Assembly (NCBI GenBank): GCA_038258425.1 | Contig: JBBSPV010000012.1 | Coordinates: 16,819 to 80,818, forward strand | DNA from: DATLGB01 sp038258425 | GTDB lineage: Bacteria; Actinomycetota; Thermoleophilia; Solirubrobacterales; Solirubrobacteraceae | Length of the DNA stretch: 64,000 nt | Direction: 5' to 3' | Part shown: piece after piece, positions 24,323 through 32,360 of the stretch | Layout of the letters: the number at the start of each line of letters is the position of its first letter | Position numbering within the stretch: the stretch's first letter is position 1 | Translations under genes and position numbers: made by a program | The notes under the pieces: generated by a model | Seen by the model: the letters and a program-made list of their open reading frames with translations, nothing else | Told to the model about the DNA's origin: nothing | Database searches by the model: none

Positions 24323-25816
24323 ATGACGAACTTCGTGCAGGAGCTGACCGCCGCGGCGGCCGAGGCCCCGGACCGCCCCGCGGTCCGCCTCGACGACCTG
24401 GACGTCCCCTACGCCGCGGTGAACGCGGCGGCCGCGCGGGTGGCGGGGCTGCTGCGTACCGCCGGCGTGGGCCCGGGCGACCGGGTCGGCCTGCAGATGC
24501 CCAACGTCCCGTACTTCCTGTTCGCCTACTACGGCGTCCTGCGGCTCGGCGCGGTGGTGGTGCCGATGAACCCGCTGCTCAAGGGCCGCGAGGTCGAGTA
24601 CCACCTGTCGGACTCCGGCGCCCGGGTCATGGTCGCCTGGCACGGCTTCGCCGACGCCGCCCGCGAGGGCAGCGAGGCGGCCGGCGCCGAGTGCCTCGTC
24701 GTCGAGCCGGGTGCCTTCGAGGCCCAGCTCGGCGACGCCGACCCGGTGGTCGAGGACGCCGAGCGCGCCGACGACGACGCCGCGGTGATCATCTACACCT
24801 CCGGCACCACCGGGACGCCCAAGGGCGCCACCCTGACGCACGCCAACCTCGCCGCCGGGGCGGACGTCGGGCGTGACCTCGTCGACGCCGGCCCGGAGTC
24901 GGTGACCGTGGCGACCCTGCCGCTCTTCCACGTGTTCGGCATGAACTCGGTGATGAACGTCACCCTCCGGGCGCGCGGCCTGCTGACGCTGATCCCGCGC
25001 TTCGAGCCGGGCAAGGCGCTGGAGGTCATCGCCCGCGACCAGGCGACGACCTTCGCCGGGGTGCCGACGATGTACACGGCGATGCTCAACCACCCGGGCC
25101 GCGAGGCGTTCGACACGTCGTCGCTGACGCTGTGCATCTCCGGCGGCTCGGCGTTGCCGGTCGAGGTGCTGCACGGCTTCGACGAGGCGTTCGGCTGCAA
25201 GGTCCTCGAGGGCTACGGCCTCTCGGAGACGACGGGCATGTCGTCGTTCAACCTGCCCGACCGCGAACGCAAGCCCGGCTCGATCGGCGTGCCGGTCGGC
25301 GGCACGGAGATGCGCGCCGTCGACGACGACGACCAGGAGGTGCCCCGGGGCGAGCCGGGCGAGATCGTCACCCGTGGCCCGTTCGTCATGTCCGGCTACT
25401 GGAATCGCGACGACGCCACCCAGGAGGTCATGCGCGGCGGCTGGTTCCACACGGGCGACGTCGCCACGGTCGACGAGGAGGGCTACTTCTTCATCGTCGA
25501 CCGCAAGAAGGACCTGATCATCCGCGGCGGCTACAACGTCTACCCGCGGGAGGTCGAGGAGGTCCTCTACGGCCACCCCGCCGTGCTGGAGGCGGCGGTC
25601 ATCGGCATGGCCCACGAATCGCTCGGGGAGGAGGTCGCCGCGGCGGTCGCGCTCAAGGAGGGCGAGCAGACGACGCCCGACGAGCTGCGCGCCTACCTGA
25701 AGGAGCGAGTCGCCGCCTACAAGTACCCGCGCGCCGTCTGGCTCGTCGACGAGCTCCCCAAGGGCCCGACGGGCAAGATCCTCAAGCGCGAGATCGAGGT
25801 GCCCGACTCGGCGTGA
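24323..25816 (+). CDS. Acyl-CoA synthetase (long-chain fatty acid-CoA ligase type)
   Basis: 497 residues of the ANL adenylate-forming family. Motifs in order: P-loop IIYTSGTTGTPKGATLTH, YGLSETTG, GWFHTGDVA, the hinge KKDLIIRGGYNVYPREVEE and the catalytic Lys region PTGKILKRE. It activates a carboxylic acid with ATP and joins it to CoA. The ATG follows GGGAG at a seven-base spacing. Chain length cannot be read with confidence; long-chain is the best family match. HMG-CoA lyase and 3-hydroxyacyl-CoA dehydrogenase genes elsewhere in the window fit a fatty-acid-using lifestyle. A hairpin follows the stop. Confidence 0.9.
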   Translation: MTNFVQELTAAAAEAPDRPAVRLDDLDVPYAAVNAAAARVAGLLRTAGVGPGDRVGLQMPNVPYFLFAYYGVLRLGAVVVPMNPLLKGREVEYHLSDSGARVMVAWHGFADAAREGSEAAGAECLVVEPGAFEAQLGDADPVVEDAERADDDAAVIIYTSGTTGTPKGATLTHANLAAGADVGRDLVDAGPESVTVATLPLFHVFGMNSVMNVTLRARGLLTLIPRFEPGKALEVIARDQATTFAGVPTMYTAMLNHPGREAFDTSSLTLCISGGSALPVEVLHGFDEAFGCKVLEGYGLSETTGMSSFNLPDRERKPGSIGVPVGGTEMRAVDDDDQEVPRGEPGEIVTRGPFVMSGYWNRDDATQEVMRGGWFHTGDVATVDEEGYFFIVDRKKDLIIRGGYNVYPREVEEVLYGHPAVLEAAVIGMAHESLGEEVAAAVALKEGEQTTPDELRAYLKERVAAYKYPRAVWLVDELPKGPTGKILKREIEVPDSA

Positions 25817-25829
25817 CCCCGGTCAACGA

Positions 25830-25859
25830 CGACGGCCATGGATCAGACCATGGCCGTCG
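25830..25859. terminator. Hairpin terminator between acyl-CoA ligase and cold-shock gene
   Basis: A 12-base-pair stem, left arm CGACGGCCATGG and right arm CCATGGCCGTCG, with a six-base loop (ATCAGA). It lies 14 bases after the acyl-CoA ligase stop and 40 bases past the end of the cold-shock gene on the other strand, so it can serve both. No T tract follows. Confidence 0.75.
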
Positions 25860-25898
25860 GTGCTGCGGTGTCCGGCGCGGAGTCGCGCCGGGAGGTGA

Positions 25899-26102
25899 CT
25901 AGAGCGGCTGGACGTTGGCCGCGGCGGGGCCCTTCGGGCCCTCCTCGGCCTCGTACGAGACCTTCGCGCCCTCGGCGAGCGTCCTGAAGCCGTTGGTCTG
26001 GATGGCCGAGTGGTGGACGAACAGGTCCTTGCCCGACTCATCGGGGGTGATGAAGCCGAAGCCCTTGTCGTCGTTGAACCACTTGACGGTACCTGTGGCC
26101 AT
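25899..26102 (-). CDS. cspA: Cold-shock protein
   Basis: 67 residues, a single cold-shock domain. RNP1 is KGFGFI and RNP2 is DLFVHHSAI; the protein starts MATGTVKWFNDDKGFGF and ends GPAAANVQPL. It binds single-stranded RNA and DNA and melts secondary structure. AGGAGGG lies seven bases upstream of the ATG, a very strong ribosome binding site for this genome. The 80-90-base leader (26103-26190) may fold and regulate translation, as in other csp genes, but no specific structure was resolved. Confidence 0.96.
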   Translation of the reverse strand: MATGTVKWFNDDKGFGFITPDESGKDLFVHHSAIQTNGFRTLAEGAKVSYEAEEGPKGPAAANVQPL

Positions 26103-26190
26103 GATGGGTCCCTCCTGGAGGAAGATCGTGCACTGCGAGACGCGGAGGGTGCGGTTGCAACGACTGCGGACGCTGGGCACTGCATGTAGT

Positions 26191-26211
26191 GACCGGGGTC
26201 GAGCCCCGGTC
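26191..26211. terminator. Hairpin after HMG-CoA lyase gene
   Basis: Eight-base-pair stem GACCGGGG / CCCCGGTC with a five-base loop (TCGAG). It lies 17 bases downstream of the HMG-CoA lyase type stop on the minus strand and upstream of the cold-shock leader. The same GACCGGGG/CCCCGGTC arms appear in a larger palindrome inside the carboxyltransferase gene at 33903-33949. Confidence 0.65.
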
Positions 26212-26228
26212 CGAGCACTCCATGGTAG

Positions 26229-27122
26229 TCAATCTCGGGTGAGGTCGAACGGGCCCGCGCGCTGCAGCAGGCCGGGCAGCGGCTTGCCGAGCCGCTCACC
26301 CAGCCAGCCGGCCGTCGCGATGAGCGCCCCGAGGTCGGCGCCGGTGTCGATCCCCATGCCCTCGAGCAGGTAGACGAGGTCCTCCGTGGCGACGTTGCCC
26401 GTCGCCCTCGGCGCGAAGGGGCAGCCGCCCGTACCGCCCACGCTGGCGTCCAGCACGGTGGCGCCCGCCTCGAGCGCGGCGACGGCGTTCGCGTAGCCGG
26501 TGTTGCGCGTGTTGTGGAAGTGGCCGCCGAGCTTCGCGGGACCGCCGGCCAGGGCGCCGACGAGCCTGGAGACCTGGGTCGGGACGCCGACTCCGATGGT
26601 GTCGGCGAGCACGAGCTCGTCCGGCGCGGCCTCCAGGACCTCCGTCCCGAGCCGCAGCACGCGCTCGGGTGCGACCGGGCCGTCGAACGGGCAGCCGAAG
26701 GCGACGCTGAGCGTCACGGAGACGCCGACGCCGTCGGCCCGGGCGCGCTCGACGAGCCGGACGGCCAGCGCGGCGCCGGCCTGCGCGGTCGAGTTCTGGT
26801 TGCGGCGGGCGAAGCCGTCCGTGACCCCGAAGGCGTAGCGGACCTCGTCCACGCCGGCCGCGAGGGCGCGCTCGTAGCCGCGCTCGTTGAGCGCGAGACC
26901 CGCGATCCGCACCCCGCTGGACGGATCCACGCCGGCGAGCACCTCCTCGGCGCCGGCCATCGGCGGGACGAGCCGCGGGTCGACGAAGCTCGCCGCCTCC
27001 ACGCGGCGAAGGCCCGCGGCGGCGAGGCGGTTGCACAGCTCCGCCCGGACGGCGGGCGCGAGCGTCGTGGCCTCGTTCTGCAGCCCGTCGCGTGGCCCGA
27101 CGTCGACCAGCTCGATCGGCAT
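26229..27122 (-). CDS. Hydroxymethylglutaryl-CoA lyase family protein
   Basis: 297 residues, the usual length. The DRE-TIM barrel signature is VDVGPRDGLQNEATTL; HFHNTRNTGYAN supplies the metal-binding His pair, and VGGTGGCPFAPRATGNVATE carries the conserved catalytic Cys. HMG-CoA lyase splits HMG-CoA to acetoacetate and acetyl-CoA in leucine breakdown. Related enzymes act on other 3-hydroxy-3-methyl-acyl-CoAs, so the exact substrate is inferred. The biotin-dependent carboxyltransferase at 32361 could belong to the same pathway. The ATG at 27122 gives the MPIELVDVGPRD start typical of the family. Confidence 0.88.
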   Translation of the reverse strand: MPIELVDVGPRDGLQNEATTLAPAVRAELCNRLAAAGLRRVEAASFVDPRLVPPMAGAEEVLAGVDPSSGVRIAGLALNERGYERALAAGVDEVRYAFGVTDGFARRNQNSTAQAGAALAVRLVERARADGVGVSVTLSVAFGCPFDGPVAPERVLRLGTEVLEAAPDELVLADTIGVGVPTQVSRLVGALAGGPAKLGGHFHNTRNTGYANAVAALEAGATVLDASVGGTGGCPFAPRATGNVATEDLVYLLEGMGIDTGADLGALIATAGWLGERLGKPLPGLLQRAGPFDLTRD

Positions 27123-27168
27123 GCCCGCAGCCTAAGCCTGGTTTCCGTCGATCTCCGGTGGATCCTGC

Positions 27169-28683
27169 CTAAGCGGGCGCGTCGCGCGGCTCGAGCGGGT
27201 CGACCGCCGGACCCTCGAGCACCGCGCCGTCGACGTCGAAGCGCGACCCGTGGCACGGGCAGTCCCAGCTGCGCTCGGCGCCGTTGAAGCGCAGCAGGCA
27301 CCCGAGGTGCGTGCAGCGCAGCGACACCGCGTGCAGGCCGCCGCCGTCGTCGCAGAAGACGCCGGTCTTGCCGAGCCCGTCGCGGACGACGCGGGCCTCG
27401 CCGGTGGGGATGGCGCCGGCGCCGGCGGCCTGCGCCGGCGCGATCCGGTCCGCGGCCAGCAGGAGGCTGAAGCGCGTGCCGAGCCTCGCGAGCTCCGGCG
27501 TCGAGCGCAGGGCGAGGCGCGTCGGCGTGAAGCGCGGGCCCCAGGCATGCTCTTGGCCGAGGATCCGCGCCGCGAGGATACGGGCGGCGAAGGTCGCGCT
27601 CGTCATGCCCCACTTCGCCCAGCCCGTCGCCACCCACAGCCGCGTGTCGCGGGGCACGAGCGGCCCGACCATCGGCAGGTGGTCGTAGGGCACGGGGTCC
27701 TGGGCCGACCAGCGGTGGGTGGCCGCCGTGACGTCCCAGTGGCGGCGGGCGAAGGCCTCCAGGCGCTCGAAGCGCTCCGGGGTCGCCTGACGCGCCCCGG
27801 CCGCGTGGCCCTCGCCGCCGACGATGAGCTTGGCGCCGGCCGGCCGCAGGGAGCGCGACTCGCCGCCGGCGGAGATGGCCATGGTCTGCGGCGGCTCGTC
27901 CGCGACGTCCACCGCGACGCAGTAGGAGCGCTGGGCCTCCATGCGGGCGAAGAACAGCCCGCGGTCCAGGACGGGGAAGTGGGAGGCGACCACGACCTGC
28001 TCGGCGGTCACCGTCCCGGCGGCCGTGCGCACCCGGCACGGCGAGCCCGCCTCGACGCTCAGCGCGCGCGTGTGCTCGAACAGGTGCCCGCCCTCGGCCT
28101 CCACCGCCCGCGCGAGGCCGCGGACGTAGCGCACGGGGTGCAGCTGGAGCTGGTCCGGCAGCCAGACGGCGCCGGACACGGCGTACGGCAGGCCGGCGTC
28201 GTCGTCGCGCCAGGTCACGCCGAGCCCCGCCTCGGCCGCCGCCTCGAGCTCCTGCGCGACCGTCTCGCGCTCGCCGGGCTCGGCGGCATAGGTCACGGCG
28301 GGGCGGCGCTCGAGCTCGCAGTCGAGGCCGAGCTCGTCGACGAGATCCGCGACGTCTCGCACGGCGGAGCGGCTCGCCTCGGCGTAGACGGCGGCCGCCT
28401 CGGCTCCATGGCGCGAGCGGACGGTGCCCAGGATGGTCGACTGCAGGGCTGAGACCTTCGCCGTCGTGCAGCCCGTCACGCCGGAGGCGACTCCCGCCGC
28501 CTCGAGCACGACGACGCGGACGCCCGCGCGCGCGAGCCGCAGCGCGAGCGTGACCCCGGCGATGCCGCCTCCGATCACGCACACGTCGGCGCGCACGTCC
28601 TCCGTGAGGATCCCGAAGCCGGCCGCCGGCTCGCCGTCGAGCCACAGCGACGAGGTGGCGGAGGTGGTGGGGACGGGGGTCAT
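27169..28683 (-). CDS. FAD-dependent oxidoreductase with C-terminal Rieske domain
   Basis: 504 residues. Residues 32-62 form the FAD-binding Rossmann start VCVIGGGIAGVTLALRLARA; the DAO-type fold follows, with WSAQDPVPYDHLPMVGPL near the FAD site. The last 90 residues are a Rieske [2Fe-2S] domain with CTHLGC and CPCHGSRFD, supplying two Cys and two His ligands. Such fusions are common in bacteria and are annotated as FAD-dependent oxidoreductases; the donor and acceptor are not known. It is 46 bases upstream of the HMG-CoA lyase gene on the same strand, so they may be co-transcribed. Confidence 0.9.
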   Translation of the reverse strand: MTPVPTTSATSSLWLDGEPAAGFGILTEDVRADVCVIGGGIAGVTLALRLARAGVRVVVLEAAGVASGVTGCTTAKVSALQSTILGTVRSRHGAEAAAVYAEASRSAVRDVADLVDELGLDCELERRPAVTYAAEPGERETVAQELEAAAEAGLGVTWRDDDAGLPYAVSGAVWLPDQLQLHPVRYVRGLARAVEAEGGHLFEHTRALSVEAGSPCRVRTAAGTVTAEQVVVASHFPVLDRGLFFARMEAQRSYCVAVDVADEPPQTMAISAGGESRSLRPAGAKLIVGGEGHAAGARQATPERFERLEAFARRHWDVTAATHRWSAQDPVPYDHLPMVGPLVPRDTRLWVATGWAKWGMTSATFAARILAARILGQEHAWGPRFTPTRLALRSTPELARLGTRFSLLLAADRIAPAQAAGAGAIPTGEARVVRDGLGKTGVFCDDGGGLHAVSLRCTHLGCLLRFNGAERSWDCPCHGSRFDVDGAVLEGPAVDPLEPRDAPA

Positions 28684-28780
28684 GGAGGCGATGGCGTTCG
28701 CCTACCCGGCGGGTCCGGCCGGAGCGCGCGGTCTGGCGCCCGAACCGCTGGTGGCGCGGCGGTCGCCGTCGACGCGTGTG

Positions 28781-28794
28781 CGAACATGCGTTCG
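28781..28794. promoter_or_regulatory. Predicted LexA (SOS) box
   Basis: CGAACATGCGTTCG is a perfect palindrome in both five-base arms (CGAAC/GTTCG) with a four-base centre, the form of actinobacterial LexA boxes. The box in front of lexA in this same window (59665-59678, CGAACACGTGTTCG) has identical arms and spacing. It ends at the GTG start of the small gene at 28794, so LexA binding would block its promoter or leader. Confidence 0.7.
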
Positions 28795-29099
28795 TGTCGA
28801 GTCAGGGATCGCCGCACGCCCGCTTCCGCCGGGCGCTGCTGACCCGCAACGTCAGCGTCATCGACGTGGCGGCGCGCGAGCTCGGCCGGCTCGCGCTCGA
28901 CGACGCCCTGCGGCTGCTCGTCGTGCTCGCGGAGGTCCGCGACCCGCGCTTCGACCGGGCCGCCGCCCGCTTCGCGGCACGGGTGACGATGGAGCGCGGA
29001 CTCTCGGCGGCCGAGGCGCACCGCGTACTGGCGCTCGCCCAGTCCCTGACGGACCAGCCGGCCGCCGTCGCCGAGCTGCTCAAGCCGTTCTGCGCCTGA
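28794..29099 (+). CDS. Small helical protein, predicted SOS-regulated
   Basis: 101 residues of unknown family. It begins SSQGSPHARFRRALLTRNV; the core is DDALRLLVVLAEVRDPRFD, RAAARFAARVTMERGLS and AEAHRVLALAQSL, all helical. The GTG at 28794 directly follows a LexA-type box. A decayed copy lacking the N-terminus and with a one-base deletion lies at 32058-32251, 3.1 kb away in the same orientation. No transmembrane segment, signal peptide or catalytic motif was seen. Induction by DNA damage is a prediction from the box. It ends 16 bases from the convergent transporter gene. Confidence 0.75.
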   Translation: MSSQGSPHARFRRALLTRNVSVIDVAARELGRLALDDALRLLVVLAEVRDPRFDRAAARFAARVTMERGLSAAEAHRVLALAQSLTDQPAAVAELLKPFCA

Positions 29100-29115
29100 G
29101 CGGGCGGCCGAAGCC

Positions 29116-31639
29116 TCAGTCGCCCGGCGGGCTGGCGTAGGTGGAACGCGACGAACGCTCGGCGCGGCCCTCCTCGACGGCCGCGCGCAGCGCCGCGCGG
29201 AAGCGGCCCGGCCCCCAGAAGCGGGCGCCGACGGCTTGGGCGAGCTCGCGCCGCTCGAGCGGACCCCGCTCGTCGAGGGCGCGGGCGATGCTGTCGATCT
29301 CGTGGTCGAGCGCGTCGTCGTCCGCCCGCGTGCTCACGAGCGTCCCGCCCGTGGCCGGCGCGTGCAGCCGCCCGCCCGGCCCCGGCCGGTACCGGCGCAG
29401 GCCCGAGCGCTCGTGCTCCTGCCGGCGGGCGAGGCGGGCCCTCACCCGGGCCTCCTGCTCCCGTGCGCGGGTGGTGCGCTCGGCATCCTCGGCCTCGCCG
29501 CCCGCCTCCGTGGCGGCCGCTCGGTGCTGCGCCGCGTGTATGCGCTCCTCGTCGGCGAGGGCGAGCTCCTCGAGCGCGCGCGCGGGCGAGTGGCGTGTCG
29601 CGGTCGCCGCCCTCGGCGGACGCGCTGGCCACGGCAGCGTGGGCGTCCTCGACATCGGCACGATGCCCGTGCATGTCGGCGCGAGCGCGCGCCGCCTCCG
29701 CCGCGGGGCCGTCCTCCTCCCGCGCGGCGCGGGCCGCCGCCTCGGCCAGGGCGCGCTGCTCGGCGGCCCGGGCGCGGTGCCGGGCCGCCTCGGCGAGCGC
29801 AGCGTGCAGATCGGCGTCGGCGTCGTGCTCGGCCGACAGCGCCTCGGCCCGCTCGGCGAGGCTGGTGGCGCGCTGCTCGGCCGCGTGCGCGCGCGCGGCG
29901 GCCTCGGCGTCGTCGTCGCCTTCGGCCTCGTCGCGCGCCTCGTGGGCGGCGGCGAGCTCGTCCGCGCGCTGGGCGTTGAGGTCGGCGATGTCGGCCAGCA
30001 CCGACTCGGCCTGCGCCCGCTGCTCGCGGTCGGACCCCGGGCGGGCCCGCAGCTCGTGTATCGCCGCGCGGTGCTCGGCGGCGCGGGCGCGCTCCTCCTC
30101 GGCCTCGGCGCGGCGGCGCAGGGCCTCGCGCCGCTCCGCGCTCGCCTCGTCATCGCCCTCATCCTCGCCGTCGCCGCCGGTCTCGTCGTCCGCCTCGGCG
30201 TCCTCCACGGTGAGCGGCTGGGCGATGTCCTCGAGCGAGGCCTGCTCGGACTTCACGCCGAAGAGGAGCTCGGCGACGCCCCCGGCGGCCATGAACACCG
30301 CACCGACGAAGAAGCCGATCGCGACGAGCGAGCGCTCACCCGAGTCGATGAGGTTGCCGAACAGCAACGGGCCGGTGATCCCGCCCACCGCGGTGCCGAT
30401 CGCGTAGAAGAAGGCGATGGCCAGCGCGCGCGTCTCCATGGGAAAGATCTCGCTGACCGTCAGATAGGCGGCGCTGGCCCCCGACGACGCGAAGAAGAAG
30501 ATGCCGATGATGAACGCCATGAAGCCCCACTTGCTGAGTCCGTCGCCGAGCAGCAGCAGGCCGAGCACGACGGTCAGGGCGGCCGAGGTGAGGTAGCAGC
30601 CCGAGATCATCGGCTTGCGCCCGACGGTGTCGAACAGGCGGCCGAGCGACAAGGGGCCCATGAAGTTCGAGAGGCCGTAGACGACGAGGAACACCGGCAC
30701 CGTTCCCGACGCGACGCCGAAGAACGTGCCGAGGATCGTGCCCAGGTCGAAGGTCAGCGCGTTGTACATGAACGCCTGGCCGACGAACAGCGACAGGCCG
30801 AGGATGGCCCGCTTCGGGTACAGCTCGAAGGCGACCTTGGCGATCTCGCGGAACGGGATCGCCTTGCGCTGGCGGACCTTGATCGAGGTGTCGGGGTCCG
30901 ACAGCTGCTGGTCGGTCTCCTCGGAGATCTCCTGCTCGATGTCGTCGACGATCCGCTCGGCCTCCTCCTCCCGGCCGTGGATGAACAGCCAGCGCGGGCT
31001 CTCCGGGACGTGGCGGCGCACGAGCATGATCGTCAGACCGAGGATCGCCCCGATGCCGAAGGCCAGGCGCCAGCCGAAGTCGATGGCGAAGATCGACGTG
31101 TTGAGCAACACGATGGCCAGGGCCGAGCCGCCCGCGGCGCCGAGCCAGTAGGACCCGTTGATCATGAGGTCCACCCGGCCGCGCACGCGCGCCGGGATGA
31201 GCTCGTCGATCGCCGAGTTGATCGCCGCGTACTCGCCGCCGATGCCGGCTCCGGTGAAGAAGCGGCAGATGTAGAAGTACCAGGGGGCGAAGGCGAAGGC
31301 GGTCGCGACGGTGGCGGTGATGTAGACGGCGAGCGTGAGGACGAAGAGCTTCTTGCGTCCCAGGCGGTCCGTGAGCTGCCCGAAGAACAGCGCTCCGATG
31401 CAGGCTCCGGTGACGTAGATGGCGGCGGCGGTGCCGATCTGGCCCGCGGAGATCGAGATGCCGCTGCCATCCTCGGTGAGCCGCGAGGCGATGGAGCCGA
31501 CGATCGTCACCTCGAGGCCGTCGAGGATCCACACGGTGCCCAGACCGACGACCACGAGCCAGTGGAACCTCGCCCACGGCAGCCGGTCCAGGCGCGCGGG
31601 GACGTCCGTCTCGATGGTGCCGGTCTCCACGTCGCTCAT
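29116..31639 (-). CDS. MFS transporter with long coiled-coil tail and terminal winged-helix-like segment; apparent frameshift
   Basis: Residues 1 to about 470 are a sugar-porter-like major facilitator with 12 transmembrane helices: GQLTDRLGRKKLF between TM2 and TM3, GAGIGGEYAAINSAIDEL, and RLFDTVGRKPMI at the mid-loop. A very acidic stretch (DDETGGDGEDEGDDEAS) then leads into about 300 residues of Ala/Glu/Arg coiled coil. Within the (GC)5 tract at 29574-29584 the coding frame shifts by one base: the good codon pattern leaves one frame and continues in another to a stop at 29116, encoding LEELALADEERIHAAQHRAA and a last segment of about 70 residues (DHEIDSIARALDERGPLERR...GPGRFRAALRAAVEEG) like a winged helix. 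Loss of one GC unit explains it. The tail could instead be a separate GTG-started gene at 29334. Confidence 0.75.
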
Positions 31640-31682
31640 GCCGAGAGCCGATAGCCCACTTGCCGGAGTCCGACAAGCCCGG

Positions 31683-31709
31683 TTGTACGGGAGCCGACGT
31701 CGCTATACC
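31683..31709 (+). promoter_or_regulatory. Possible sigma-70-type promoter
   Basis: TTGTAC at 31683-31688 and TATACC at 31704-31709 are separated by 15 bases. The predicted start of transcription falls at or within two bases of the GTG at 31718, which suggests a leaderless message. Confidence 0.4.
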
Positions 31710-31717
31710 TGCACGTC

Positions 31718-31963
31718 GTGCTTCGGTGTCGGATCTTCGGCCATCGCCTGCGCTTCCGCGCCGAGGGCGCGACCATGCTGTGGAGCTGCGAGCGCGGCTG
31801 TGGGGAGGTCGGGGCCAAGCCGTACGGCTCGCCCGCCGACGCGCGGCGCTACGCCCGCGCCTTCGACCGCGAGGATGCCGCCGACCTGGGCCGGCGGGCG
31901 CCGTTTCTCGGCATGTTCCCCCTCCGGATCTGGCGCGCGCTGTCCGGCCGTCGCGAGCGCTGA
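31718..31963 (+). CDS. Small Cys-containing protein of unknown function
   Basis: 81 residues starting MLRCRIFGHRLRF from a GTG. The middle reads LWSCERGCGEVGAKPYG, giving CxxxC with an earlier Cys4 that could form a small zinc or metal knot. It is followed by DARRYARAFDREDAADLGRR and a hydrophobic LGMFPLRIWRAL. Similar small proteins are annotated as hypothetical in related actinobacteria. It is divergent from the MFS gene, with a promoter-like sequence directly upstream and no ribosome binding site. Confidence 0.7.
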   Translation: MLRCRIFGHRLRFRAEGATMLWSCERGCGEVGAKPYGSPADARRYARAFDREDAADLGRRAPFLGMFPLRIWRALSGRRER

Positions 31964-32057
31964 CGCCCGCCGCTCGTCAGGCACGGGGCGGACGGATGGC
32001 CCTTCCGCGACGGAAACCCCGCCGCTTGCCCACCCGAGGCGGGCGCCGCGCGCCGCG

Positions 32058-32251
32058 GCCCTGCGGCTGCTCGTCGTACTCGCGGAGGTGCGCGACCCGC
32101 GCTTCGACCGCGCCGCGGCCCGCTTCGCGGCGCGGGTGACGATGAAGCGCGGACTCCCGGCGGACGAGGCGCACCGCGTGCTGGCGCTCGCGCAGTCCGG
32201 ACGGATCAGCCGGCCGCGGTCGCCGAGCTGCTCAAGCCGTTCTGCGACTGA
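32058..32251 (+). pseudogene. Decayed copy of the 28794 small gene
   Basis: About nine in ten bases match 28908-29099, from ...GCCCTGCGGCTGCTCGTCGT to the stop. The start and the first third of the gene are missing. A one-base deletion near 32198, after CAGTCC, shifts the frame so that the conserved C-terminal VAELLKPFC is read out of frame, although its bases are still present to a TGA at 32249. No LexA box precedes it. The surrounding 398-base gap between genes (31964-32360) holds this copy, a hairpin at 32265-32314 and otherwise nothing recognisable. Confidence 0.75.
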
Positions 32252-32264
32252 GCGTCGCACGACA

Positions 32265-32314
32265 GGCAAGAGGCGGCGAAGAGGCGATCATCCGACGGCT
32301 GCCCGCCTCTTGCC
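32265..32314. terminator. Long inverted repeat, possible terminator
   Basis: Perfect 12-base arms GGCAAGAGGCGG (32265-32276) and CCGCCTCTTGCC (32303-32314) separated by 26 bases. It lies between the decayed gene and the 3' end of the carboxyltransferase gene on the other strand. It could be a terminator for either side or a remnant of a mobile insertion. Confidence 0.4.
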
Positions 32315-32360
32315 CGCCCGCAGCCCCGCTGCGCCGCACGAAGACGCGGCCGGAGGCCCC

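Noticed and set aside
28802..29570. Continuation of the MFS frame past the (GC)n tract to 28802
   Set aside because: After the tract this frame turns into Arg/Gly/Pro-rich sequence and overlaps the 28794 gene, while the next frame keeps good codon usage to 29116.
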